Shown: positions 1 through 6,890 of the stretch, in pieces | How positions within the stretch are numbered: the first letter of the stretch is position 1 | Layout of the letters: each line of letters starts with the position of its first letter | Source: URHD0088 sp041488295 | GTDB lineage: Bacteria > Pseudomonadota > Alphaproteobacteria > ATCC43930 > CGMCC-115725 | Length of the DNA: 11,636 nt | Assembly (NCBI GenBank): GCA_041488295.1 | Contig: JBGPOZ010000153.1 | Span: 1-11,636, forward strand | Reading direction: 5' to 3' | Position numbers and translations under genes: made by a program | The notes under the pieces: generated by a model | The model's input: only the letters and a program-made list of their open reading frames with translations | What the model was told of the DNA's origin: nothing | The model's database searches: none

Positions 1-723
1 ATCGCCCATCTCGACGACACGGCCGAGATAAAGGACGAGGATGCGGCGGCTCACATGCCGCACGATGCCGAGATTGTGCGAGATGAAGACGAGCGACATG
101 CCGCTCTCGCGCTGCAGCCGCATCAACAGGTTGACGATCTGCGCCTGGATCGAGACGTCGAGCGCCGAGACCGGCTCGTCGCAGACGACGAGGCGGGGCT
201 CCAGGATCATCGCCCGCGCGATGCCGATGCGCTGGCATTGGCCGCCCGAGAATTCATGCGGGTAGCGGTTGATCTGCTGAGGCAAGAGGCCGACGCGCCG
301 CATCGCCTCCTGGACGCGCCGCCGCGTCTCGCCGGGGTCGAGGTGCCGCTCGAAGGTGCGCAGCGGCTCGGCGATGATCTCGCCCACATTCATGCGCGGG
401 TCGAGCGCGGCGAGCGGGTCCTGGAAGATGATCTGCATGGCGCGGCGATGCCGGCGCATCGCGTCCTCGGAGTGCCGGGCGAGATCGTCGCCCTGCCACA
501 GCACCTGACCGCCGGCGGGCTCGATGAGGCGAAGGATCGCGCGGCCCAATGTCGATTTGCCGCAACCCGATTCACCGACGACGCCCAACGTCTCGCCGTC
601 ATCGAGATCGAAGCTGACCCCGTCGACCGCGGTGAGGCTCGCCGGGCGAGAGAAGAGGCCGCCTCGGCGCACCGCGAAGCGCACGGAAAGATCGCGCACG
701 GAAAGAAGATGCAACGCGCTCAT
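1..723 (-). CDS. oppF: Oligopeptide ABC transporter ATP-binding protein OppF (partial, C-terminus beyond left edge)
   Basis: This is one of the two cytoplasmic ATPases that power an oligopeptide importer. The first 241 residues are visible and the frame is still open at base 1; the family is usually 310-340 aa. In order I see Walker A GESGCGKST (50-58), Q-loop Gln101, the ABC signature FSGGQ (158-162), Walker B LVVCDE (178-183) and switch His216. Its ATG overlaps the oppD stop (ATGA, 4 bp). There is no clear Shine-Dalgarno sequence, so translation is probably coupled to oppD. Two small departures from the family: the usual FSGGQRQRIGIARA reads FSGGQCQRIGIARA (Cys163 for Arg), and SHDL reads SHNL (217). 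Catalytic residues are intact, so it should be active. The Opp rather than Dpp label rests mainly on the partner permeases. Confidence 0.93.
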   Translation of the reverse strand, partial: MSALHLLSVRDLSVRFAVRRGGLFSRPASLTAVDGVSFDLDDGETLGVVGESGCGKSTLGRAILRLIEPAGGQVLWQGDDLARHSEDAMRRHRRAMQIIFQDPLAALDPRMNVGEIIAEPLRTFERHLDPGETRRRVQEAMRRVGLLPQQINRYPHEFSGGQCQRIGIARAMILEPRLVVCDEPVSALDVSIQAQIVNLLMRLQRESGMSLVFISHNLGIVRHVSRRILVLYLGRVVEMGD

Positions 724-1709
724 GACGGATCGAGGTGGCAGGCGCGCGCGGTGCCGCTGGAGCCGTGCCGCAAGCGCGGCGTCTCGACGGCGCAGATCGG
801 CATGCGGTGCGCGCAGCGCGGGCGGAAGGCGCAGCCCGTCGGCAGGCGCTGCAGATTGGGCGGCTGCCCCGGAATGGCGACGAGCTCGCCCTCATGCGCG
901 TCTTCGAGACGCGGCATCGCGCGCAGCAGGCCTTGCGTATAAGGGTGCTGCGGGCGATAGAAAATGTCGCGCACCGCGCCGGTCTCGACGATGCGCCCCG
1001 CATACATGACCGCGACGCGATCGCAGAGGCCGGCGATGATGCCGAGATCGTGGGTGATGAGGACGATCGTCGTTCCCGTCTCGCGGCGCAGCTCGGCGAT
1101 GAGGTCGAGAATCTGCGCCTGGATCGTGACGTCGAGCGCCGTCGTCGGCTCGTCGGCGATGAGGAGCTCCGGCCCGCACAGCAGCGCCATCGCGATCATG
1201 ACGCGCTGGCGCATGCCGCCCGAGAGCTCGTGCGGGTAGAGATCGATGCGGCGGGCGGCATCGGCGATGCCGACGCGCTCCAGCATGTGCACCGCCGCGC
1301 GCCGGGCCGCGGCGGCGTCCATGCCCCGATGCGTCGTCAGCACCTCGGTGAGCTGGATCGCGATCTTGAGGTACGGGTTGAGCGAGGTCATCGGGTCCTG
1401 GAAGACCATCGTCATGCGCGTCCCGCGGATCGCGTCGAGCCGCGCGCGGCCCAAGGTCAGCAGCTCGGTGCCGCGAAACAGCGCACGCCCTTCGGCACGG
1501 CCATTGGCGGCGAGCAGCCCCATCACGGCGAGGAAGAGCTGGCTCTTGCCGGCGCCCGATTCGCCGACGATGCCGAGCGCCGCGCCGGGCGCGAGGCTGA
1601 GGCTCACATCCTCGACGGCGCGGACGGCGCCGTCGGGCGTCGTGAACGAGACGGCGAGACGCTCGATCTCGAGCAGCGGCGCCTCAGCGGTCGCGCGGGT
1701 CGAGGGCAT
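720..1709 (-). CDS. oppD: Oligopeptide ABC transporter ATP-binding protein OppD
   Basis: This is the second ATPase of the importer, 329 aa, normal for OppD. Visible motifs are Walker A GESGAGKSQ (49-57), Q-loop Gln104, signature LSGGMRQRV (162-170), Walker B LLIADE (182-187) and switch His220. The C-terminal oligopeptide-transporter extension holds HPYTQGLL and a four-cysteine set (Cys293, Cys299, Cys306, Cys324). In characterised OppD/DppD-type proteins these cysteines can hold an iron-sulfur cluster; that is family knowledge, not shown here. The body closely follows enterobacterial OppD from memory (STPDG, FQDPMTSLNPY, YPHELSGGMRQRVMIAMALL). The ATG at 1709 lies inside the end of oppC (26-bp overlap) with no good Shine-Dalgarno, suggesting translational coupling. 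It gives an N-terminal lead of about 11 residues before the ABC domain, plausible for the family. Confidence 0.95.
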   Translation of the reverse strand: MPSTRATAEAPLLEIERLAVSFTTPDGAVRAVEDVSLSLAPGAALGIVGESGAGKSQLFLAVMGLLAANGRAEGRALFRGTELLTLGRARLDAIRGTRMTMVFQDPMTSLNPYLKIAIQLTEVLTTHRGMDAAAARRAAVHMLERVGIADAARRIDLYPHELSGGMRQRVMIAMALLCGPELLIADEPTTALDVTIQAQILDLIAELRRETGTTIVLITHDLGIIAGLCDRVAVMYAGRIVETGAVRDIFYRPQHPYTQGLLRAMPRLEDAHEGELVAIPGQPPNLQRLPTGCAFRPRCAHRMPICAVETPRLRHGSSGTARACHLDPS

Positions 1710-2580
1710 CGCGCAAACCGTCGCCGATGAAGTTGAAGCTGAAGAGCGTCGCGGCGAGGAAGGTCGCGGGAAAGACGAGGCCCCAGGGCGCTCCCTCCAT
1801 GTCGCGCGCGCCCTCGCTGATGAGGACCCCCCACGAGGTCATCGGCTCCTGGACGCCGAGGCCGAGGAAGCTCAGGAACGATTCGATGAGGATGACCTGC
1901 GGGATGGTGAGGGTGACGTAGATCGCGACCGGCCCCAAAAGGTTCGGGACGATGTGGCGGCGGATGATGGTCGCCGGCTTGACGCCGCCGGCGCGTGCCG
2001 CCTCGATGAATTCCTTGCGCTTCAGGCTCAAGGTCTGGCCGCGTACGATCCGCGCCATGTTGAGCCATTCGACGGCGCCGATCGCGACGAAGATGAGGAC
2101 GATGTTGCGCCCGAACATCACCATCAGGAGGATGACGAGGAAAAGGAAGGGGAGGGCGTAGAGGATGTCGACGATGCGCATCATGACGCCGTCGACGAGC
2201 CCGCCGAAATACCCGGCGACCGCGCCCCAGGTGACGCCGATGACGAGGCTCACCGCCGTCGCGACGATGCCGACCAGAAGCGAGACGCGCCCGCCATAGA
2301 GCGTCCGCACGAAGAGGTCGCGCCCATTCGTGTCGGTGCCGAAAAGGAAGCCGCCCGCGAGATCCGGCGGCTGATCGATCCGGTCCCAGTAGATAGCGTC
2401 GAACGGGTGCGGCGCGACGAGCGGTGCCAGGATGGCGAGGAGCGCGACGGCGGCGAGAATGACGATGCCGGCGATTGCGGCGCGGTTGCGGCGCAGCCGC
2501 GCGAAGGCGTCCTGCCAGAGGCTCCGCGCCGGCCATTCCGTTGCGCCGTCTTTGGCAAGCTCGTCGGTCATTTCGGACAT
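1684..2580 (-). CDS. oppC: Oligopeptide ABC transporter permease OppC
   Basis: This is an inner-membrane permease subunit that pairs with OppB to form the peptide channel; 298 aa. It has a cytoplasmic N-terminus with the OppC-typical RSLWQDA stretch (19-25), a first membrane segment at about 36-57, a periplasmic loop with FGTDTNGRD (80-88), further membrane segments, and the EAA loop that contacts the ATPases (EAARAGGVKPATIIRRHIVP, 193-212). It ends in FNFIGDGLRDALDPRDR, very like enterobacterial OppC. I start it at the ATG at 2580 (MSEMTDEL); an in-frame ATG three codons later is possible. An AGGG at the end of oppB, 9 nt upstream, is a weak ribosome site. The gap to oppB is 5 nt and it overlaps oppD. 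The same frame stays open far upstream across phaC, but that is an accident of GC-rich codon use. Confidence 0.95.
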   Translation of the reverse strand: MSEMTDELAKDGATEWPARSLWQDAFARLRRNRAAIAGIVILAAVALLAILAPLVAPHPFDAIYWDRIDQPPDLAGGFLFGTDTNGRDLFVRTLYGGRVSLLVGIVATAVSLVIGVTWGAVAGYFGGLVDGVMMRIVDILYALPFLFLVILLMVMFGRNIVLIFVAIGAVEWLNMARIVRGQTLSLKRKEFIEAARAGGVKPATIIRRHIVPNLLGPVAIYVTLTIPQVILIESFLSFLGLGVQEPMTSWGVLISEGARDMEGAPWGLVFPATFLAATLFSFNFIGDGLRDALDPRDR

Positions 2581-2585
2581 GAGGG

Positions 2586-3509
2586 TCAACCCTGCTCGAT
2601 CTTCGGATCGAGCAGCCGATAAGCGAGATCGACCGCGAAGTTGAAGAGGATGATGAGCGCGCCGTAGAACAGCACGACGCCCATGACGAGCGTATAGTCG
2701 CGGTTGAGCGCGCCCTGGACGAAGTAGCGGCCGAGCCCAGGCACTTGGAAGATTTGCTCGATGACGACCGAGCCGGTGACGATGCCGGCGGTCGCCGGGC
2801 CCAGATAAGAGACGACCGGCAGGATCGCGGCGCGCATCGCGTGGCGCGTCAACGTGACCCATTCGGGCAGACCCTTGGCGCGCGCCGTGCGGATGTAGTT
2901 GCTGCGCAACACCTCGACCATGCTGCCCCGCATCAGCCGCGCGATATAGGCCACTTGCGGCAAGGAGAGCGCGACGATCGGCAGGATCGAATGCCTGATG
3001 TCGCCGCCTCCCCAGCCGCCGACCGGCAGCCAGCGCAGATAGACGCCGAAAATCAGCGAGAGGAGCGGGGCGGTGACGAAGTTCGGCACGGTGATGCCCG
3101 ACATGGCGGAAATCATCACCGCGAAATCGATCCAGGAATTCTGCTTCAGCGCGGCGAGGGTCCCGAGCGTCGTGCCGACGAGGAAGGCAAGCAGAATGGC
3201 CACGCCGCCGAGCCGCAGCGACACCGGGAAGCCGCCGCGGATCAGCTCGGTGACGGTGAAGTCCTTGTACTGGAAAGAGGGTCCGAAATCGCCGCGCGCG
3301 ATGTTGGCGAGATAGCGGCCGTATTGCCGATAGAGCGGTTCGTCGAGGTGATAGACGCGATCGAGATTGGCCTCGATCTCGGCCGGAACGCGGCGCTCCT
3401 GATCGAACGGCCCGCCCGGGGCGAGGCGCATCATGAAGAATGCCGCCGTGAGGAGGAGGAAGAGCGTCGGCCAAGCGCCGAGGAAGCGCTTTACCGTGTA
3501 GCGGATCAT
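2586..3509 (-). CDS. oppB: Oligopeptide ABC transporter permease OppB
   Basis: This is the other inner-membrane channel subunit of the peptide importer; 307 aa, the usual length. The N-terminal membrane segment (about 9-29) is followed by the OppB hallmark FFMMRLAPGGPF (24-35). Then come HGDFGPSF-like ARGDFGPSF (71-79), five more hydrophobic spans, the EAA-type loop RTARAKGLPEWVTLTRHAMR (207-226) and GALNRDYTLVMG (266-277). Resemblance to enterobacterial OppB runs the full length, which is why I call Opp and not Dpp. AGGA lies close upstream of the ATG (CAGGAACC, then ATG). The gene begins 42 nt after the phaC stop on the same strand, so it may be read through from phaC. An oppA gene normally precedes oppB in enterobacteria, but here phaC takes that place. 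Confidence 0.95.
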   Translation of the reverse strand: MIRYTVKRFLGAWPTLFLLLTAAFFMMRLAPGGPFDQERRVPAEIEANLDRVYHLDEPLYRQYGRYLANIARGDFGPSFQYKDFTVTELIRGGFPVSLRLGGVAILLAFLVGTTLGTLAALKQNSWIDFAVMISAMSGITVPNFVTAPLLSLIFGVYLRWLPVGGWGGGDIRHSILPIVALSLPQVAYIARLMRGSMVEVLRSNYIRTARAKGLPEWVTLTRHAMRAAILPVVSYLGPATAGIVTGSVVIEQIFQVPGLGRYFVQGALNRDYTLVMGVVLFYGALIILFNFAVDLAYRLLDPKIEQG

Positions 3510-3536
3510 GGTTCCTGGCGCGTCGGCGGTGACGAC

Positions 3537-3552
3537 GGCGGCATCGGCCGCC
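3537..3552 (-). other. Small GC hairpin at the phaC stop / oppB leader
   Basis: GGCGGC (3537-3542) and GCCGCC (3547-3552) form a perfect 6-bp stem with a 4-nt loop. It touches the phaC TAG stop and sits 28 nt before oppB. No T-run follows in the direction of transcription, so it is not a classic intrinsic terminator. It might stabilise the phaC 3' end or weakly attenuate read-through into opp. A stem this short is not rare in GC-rich DNA. Confidence 0.2.
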
Positions 3553-5354
3553 TACTCCGCGCGCACCAGCACATAGGATCCCGGCGCGTTCTCGATCGGG
3601 GTCAGCTTGCCGTCGCCCGGTCGCCGCGCCGCGACATTGCCGCCGGCGAATTCGCCGATCCATTTCTCCCAGTGCGGCCACCAGGAATCCTCGACCATCT
3701 TCGCCTTCTCGAGCCATTCTTCCGGGGTCGGCGGGTTCTTCCCGCTGCCCTCCCAATGACCATATTTGCTGCCCGGCGGATTGACGACGCCGGCGATATG
3801 GCCGGAGGCGGAGAGGGTGAACCTGACCTTCCCGCCAAAGATGTGCGTTGCGGCATAGGTCGATTTCCACGGCGCGATGTGGTCCTCGCGCGTCGACAAG
3901 AAGAAGCTCGGCACCGTCACCCTGGTGAGATCGATCGGCACGCCGCGAAGCGAGATGCCGCCCGGTTTCACCAGGCGATTCTCCTGATACATGTTTCGCA
4001 GATAAAAGCTGTGCATCGCCGCCGGCATGCGCGTCGAATCGGCGTTCCAATAAAGGAGATCGAAGGGGAAGGGGTCCTTGCCGAGGAGGTAGTTGTTGAC
4101 GACGAAGGACCAGATCAGATCGTTGGCGCGCAACATGTTGAAGGTCGTCGCCATGTCGCTGCCTTCGAGATAGCCGCTCGTCTTCATGCGCTCCTCGAGC
4201 GCGGCCAATTGCTCCTCGTCGATGAAGACCGAGAGCTCGCCCGCTTCGGCAAAGTCGATCATGGTGACGAAATACGTCGCGCTCTTGACGCGGTCGTCGC
4301 CCTTGGTGGACATGTAGGCCAATGTCGAGGCGAGCAGCGTCCCGCCAAGGCAATAGCCGATGACGTTGGCCTCGCGCTCGCCGGTCGCCTGCTCGATCGC
4401 ATCGAGCGCGGCGAGCGGCCCCTCGACCATGTAATCCTCGAAGCTCTTCAGCGCCAGGCGCTCGTCCGGGTTGACCCAGGAGATGACGAAGACGGTGTGG
4501 CCTTGATCGACCGCCCATTTGATGAACGAGTTCTTCGGCCTGAGATCGAGGATGTAGAATTTGTTGATCCAGGGCGGGATGATGAGGAGCGGCCGCCGCT
4601 TCACCGTCTCGGTCGTCGGATCGTACTGGATGAGTTGCATCAGATCGGTCTGGAAGACGACCTTGCCCGGCGTCACGGCAATGTTCTCGCCGATGCGGAA
4701 GGCGTCCATGTCGGTCATCTTGATGGCAAGGCGGCCCTTGCCGCGCTCGAGATCGTCGAGCAGGTTGCTGAGCCCGTTGACGAGATTCTCGCCGCCGCTG
4801 TCGAGCGTCGCCTTCAAGACCTCGGGGTTGGTCAACACGAAGTTCGACGGCGCGATCGCGTCGACGAATTGTCGCGTGTAGAAATCGACCTTGCGCGCCG
4901 TCTTGTCGTCCAATCCCTCGACATTCTTGACGATCGTCTGCAGCCAGCGCGCCGTCAGGAGATAGCTTTGCTTGATGTAGTCGAAGAGGGTGTTGTCGGT
5001 CCAGGCGGCGTCCTTGAAGCGCCGATCGCCTTGCGCCGCCTCGACCATCGGCTCCGAAGGGCCGCCGAGGAAGCGCTGCGCCGTGCGCTGCCACAACGTC
5101 ATGTAGTCGTTCCACAGCGAGATCTGCGCCTGCACGAGGCGCGTCGGATCCGACATCATGCGTGTCGTCATCTCGAAGAAGGCGGCGCCGATGTTGAGCG
5201 GGTCGCCCATCCCGATGCCGTTCTCGCCCGGTTTCTGGCGCTGCAGGAAGTCGGCCACCAGACGCTGGCTGCGCTCGGCGATCTCCGCCATGCGTCGCGA
5301 CAGCTCGACAGGATCGGGCACCTTCGTCTCGGCGTGCTCTTGCTGTTCGGCCAT
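3552..5354 (-). CDS. phaC: Class I poly(3-hydroxyalkanoate) synthase PhaC
   Basis: PhaC polymerises (R)-3-hydroxyacyl-CoA, typically 3-hydroxybutyryl-CoA, into PHA storage granules and acts at the granule surface. The protein is 600 aa, in the class I range. An N-terminal domain (about 1-230) precedes an alpha/beta-hydrolase catalytic domain. The lipase-like box is GYCLGG with nucleophile Cys335; the other catalytic residues are Asp491 (STREDHIAPW) and His519 (SASGHIAGVVNPP). PPWINKFYILDLRP (260-273) and the Trp-rich tail are also typical. I start at 5354 because AAGGAG lies 8 nt upstream and the preceding in-frame codons, open back to 5486, do not resemble PhaC. No phaA, phaB or phasin gene is adjacent, so precursor supply is encoded elsewhere. 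Divergent from the lipoprotein gene and followed by oppB after 42 nt. I see no convincing sigma-70 promoter in its 209-nt upstream region. Confidence 0.97.
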   Translation of the reverse strand: MAEQQEHAETKVPDPVELSRRMAEIAERSQRLVADFLQRQKPGENGIGMGDPLNIGAAFFEMTTRMMSDPTRLVQAQISLWNDYMTLWQRTAQRFLGGPSEPMVEAAQGDRRFKDAAWTDNTLFDYIKQSYLLTARWLQTIVKNVEGLDDKTARKVDFYTRQFVDAIAPSNFVLTNPEVLKATLDSGGENLVNGLSNLLDDLERGKGRLAIKMTDMDAFRIGENIAVTPGKVVFQTDLMQLIQYDPTTETVKRRPLLIIPPWINKFYILDLRPKNSFIKWAVDQGHTVFVISWVNPDERLALKSFEDYMVEGPLAALDAIEQATGEREANVIGYCLGGTLLASTLAYMSTKGDDRVKSATYFVTMIDFAEAGELSVFIDEEQLAALEERMKTSGYLEGSDMATTFNMLRANDLIWSFVVNNYLLGKDPFPFDLLYWNADSTRMPAAMHSFYLRNMYQENRLVKPGGISLRGVPIDLTRVTVPSFFLSTREDHIAPWKSTYAATHIFGGKVRFTLSASGHIAGVVNPPGSKYGHWEGSGKNPPTPEEWLEKAKMVEDSWWPHWEKWIGEFAGGNVAARRPGDGKLTPIENAPGSYVLVRAE

Positions 5355-5362
5355 CAAATGGT

Positions 5363-5368
5363 CTCCTT
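5363..5368 (-). promoter_or_regulatory. Shine-Dalgarno of phaC (decides the start)
   Basis: On the minus strand AAGGAG is followed by 8 nt and then the ATG at 5354. This is the strongest ribosome site on the minus strand in the window. It favours the 600-aa PhaC over a start at 5486, which would add 44 residues. Confidence 0.8.
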
Positions 5369-5435
5369 CGGAGCGCCGCGCCTGGCTCGGCACCGCAGAC
5401 CAAGCCGCTCGCCACAACCTCGGCCAATCGAATTG

Positions 5436-5464
5436 TTGATGACGCGCAGGCCTCGATCTAATAC
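5436..5464 (+). promoter_or_regulatory. Candidate sigma-70-type promoter for the lipoprotein (and possibly hom-glpX)
   Basis: TTGATG (5436-5441) and TAATAC (5459-5464) are separated by exactly 17 nt in one of the least GC-rich stretches of the window. Transcription would start near 5471, leaving about 93 nt of untranslated leader. That leader can form a small hairpin, GCCGG (5536-5540) with CCGGC (5543-5547). The call is pattern-based only. Confidence 0.5.
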
Positions 5465-5563
5465 ACCAGCCAAATCCATAGCACATTTCTCAAACGGGTG
5501 CGGCGGGCTCTCGCCGGGGGAAATTCTCTTGGGTAGCCGGGGCCGGCCCACAGCGGTAAAATC

Positions 5564-6847
5564 ATGAGCATGGAGACTAACGCCTACTCGATCGCATCCG
5601 CACCATGGCGGCGGATTTCGTGTCTCGCGCTTGCCGTCCTGGCGGGATTGGCGGTGAGCGGATGCTCGACGCCGTCATCGCTCAACCCGGTCGAGTGGTA
5701 TCGCGACACGATGGGGATCTCGAAGGGCGACCCGGCGGAGGACGCACCGAACACGCAAAACCTCGAAGCCGGCGGAACTCGCCCTTATCCCAACCTGGCA
5801 TCGGTCCCTCCACCGCCGTCCCGCGCGCTCACGACCGAGGAGCGGGACGCGCTGACGCAGCAACTCACCGCCGACCGAGCGAATGCCAAATACATCGACG
5901 AGGAGCTGCGCGCGGGGCCGGGTCCGCAAGTGGCGCCGCCCCCTCGTCTGGCCGCGGCGCCTTCAGCTCCGCAGCCTGGCGCGGATGTCGCGACCAGCGC
6001 CCCGGCGCCCGCCGCGCCGGCACCGACGCCGAGCGCCCCGCCGACGGTCGCCGCCGCGCCACCGGCCACAGCAGCGCCACCGCCTGCCGGGCCACCGCCC
6101 GCTGCAGCACCACCGGCTGCCCCGCCGCCGCCGCCGGTGGCTGCGGTCGCCCCGCCAGCGCCTGCCCCACCGCCCGCCCCGCCACCGCCCGCGCCGCCAC
6201 AGGCCGCCGTCGCACCGCCGCCGGCAGCCGCCCCCAAACACTCCTTCGTGTCGCTCGATGCGCCGCCGCCGGTCGAGTCGGCCGCGTCCGCTGCGCCGGC
6301 GGGCAAGGCAGCGGCGGCACCGTCACGCGAATCGCCGCTGGTCAGTCCGAGCGTGCGCAGCGTGCCGCAGCCGGAAACGCCGCGCGCCGCGCCAGCGCCC
6401 TCCGATCTCGCCCCCGGCGGTGCGATCGCCGCGGCGGCCCCATCATCAACTCCGGCCGTCGCGCCCAAGCGCGAGCAGCTCGCCGCGCGGAATCCGGCCA
6501 CCGAGAGCCCGGCGCCGCCCGCAGGTGCCATTCCCGTGGCGGCGGTGACGTTTCCCGGCAATTCGACCAAGTTGACTGCGGCCGATCAGCGGATCCTGGG
6601 CGAGATCGTTCCGCTGCAGCAGCAGAGCGGCGCCCCGATTCGCGTCATCGGCCACGCCGCCAAAGGCCGCGGCGACAGCGTCGCGCAACAGCTCGCGAGC
6701 TTCCGTGTCGCCCTCGATCGCGCCAATGCGGTGGCCGTGGCGTTGACCCAAGCGGGAATAGCGCGGAACCAAATCCTGGTCGAGACGGCGCCACCTGGAA
6801 GCGACGCCGGCGTCACGGATCGTGCCGAAATCTTCCTCGAGAATTGA
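5564..6847 (+). CDS. Pro/Ala-rich OmpA-like lipoprotein
   Basis: A predicted envelope lipoprotein of 427 aa with no assigned specific function. A signal peptide with a basic stretch (WRR, 15-17) and hydrophobic core leads to a lipobox ending VSGC, so Cys34 is the likely lipidated residue. A short conserved-looking segment follows (NPVEWYRDTMG, 41-51; PYPNLASVP, 74-82), then a charged helix (about 88-118). Next is a long Pro/Ala linker (about 119-325, densest 145-225) and a C-terminal OmpA-like domain (about 327-425). The OmpA domain reads VIGHAA (361-366) where the family usually has GHTD, so the Asp that contacts diaminopimelate appears absent; an Arg in LDRANAV is kept. I infer a tether or spacer between outer membrane and cell wall. 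An in-frame stop at 5534-5536 makes the ATG at 5564 the first possible ATG; another at 5570 is possible. Its ribosome site is weak. hom starts 43 nt after it. Confidence 0.8.
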   Translation: MSMETNAYSIASAPWRRISCLALAVLAGLAVSGCSTPSSLNPVEWYRDTMGISKGDPAEDAPNTQNLEAGGTRPYPNLASVPPPPSRALTTEERDALTQQLTADRANAKYIDEELRAGPGPQVAPPPRLAAAPSAPQPGADVATSAPAPAAPAPTPSAPPTVAAAPPATAAPPPAGPPPAAAPPAAPPPPPVAAVAPPAPAPPPAPPPPAPPQAAVAPPPAAAPKHSFVSLDAPPPVESAASAAPAGKAAAAPSRESPLVSPSVRSVPQPETPRAAPAPSDLAPGGAIAAAAPSSTPAVAPKREQLAARNPATESPAPPAGAIPVAAVTFPGNSTKLTAADQRILGEIVPLQQQSGAPIRVIGHAAKGRGDSVAQQLASFRVALDRANAVAVALTQAGIARNQILVETAPPGSDAGVTDRAEIFLEN

Positions 6848-6873
6848 CGGCGTCGGCCGCCATCCGCTGCGGG

Positions 6874-6880
6874 GGAAGGA
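6874..6880 (+). promoter_or_regulatory. Shine-Dalgarno supporting the GTG start of hom
   Basis: GGAAGGA lies 10 nt before the GTG at 6891. Together with the family N-terminus this favours 6891 over an in-frame ATG at 6822, which would overlap the lipoprotein gene by 26 nt and has no recognisable ribosome site. Confidence 0.55.
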
Positions 6881-6890
6881 CATCAGGATC

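Noticed and set aside
735..1730. Open frames opposite oppF and oppD (also 55-942 and 1246-2622 on the plus strand)
   Set aside because: Low-complexity Arg/Ala/Asp-rich translations antisense to clear ABC transporter genes.
1684..5427. A 1247-codon minus-strand frame that appears to fuse oppC to a long upstream region
   Set aside because: Only the last 298 codons are OppC. The rest is an out-of-frame reading of phaC and oppB with no hydrophobic or domain pattern, and those genes are certain in other frames.
5355..5486. Longer PhaC beginning at 5486
   Set aside because: The extra 44 residues do not look like PhaC, and a strong Shine-Dalgarno marks 5354.
2745..5567. A 940-codon open frame on the plus strand opposite oppB and phaC
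   Set aside because: It is antisense to two well-identified genes. GC-rich codon use removes stops on the opposite strand, and the translation is Arg/Asp/His-rich with no family motif.
5785..6570. Gly/Ala-rich minus-strand frame that looks like a PE-PGRS-type or silk-like protein
   Set aside because: It is simply the complement of the Pro/Ala linker codons of the lipoprotein (CCG/GCC read as CGG/GGC).
6822..6890. Longer homoserine dehydrogenase from an ATG at 6822
   Set aside because: It would overlap the lipoprotein gene and add 23 residues before the Rossmann fold. The GTG at 6891 has a ribosome site and the family N-terminus.
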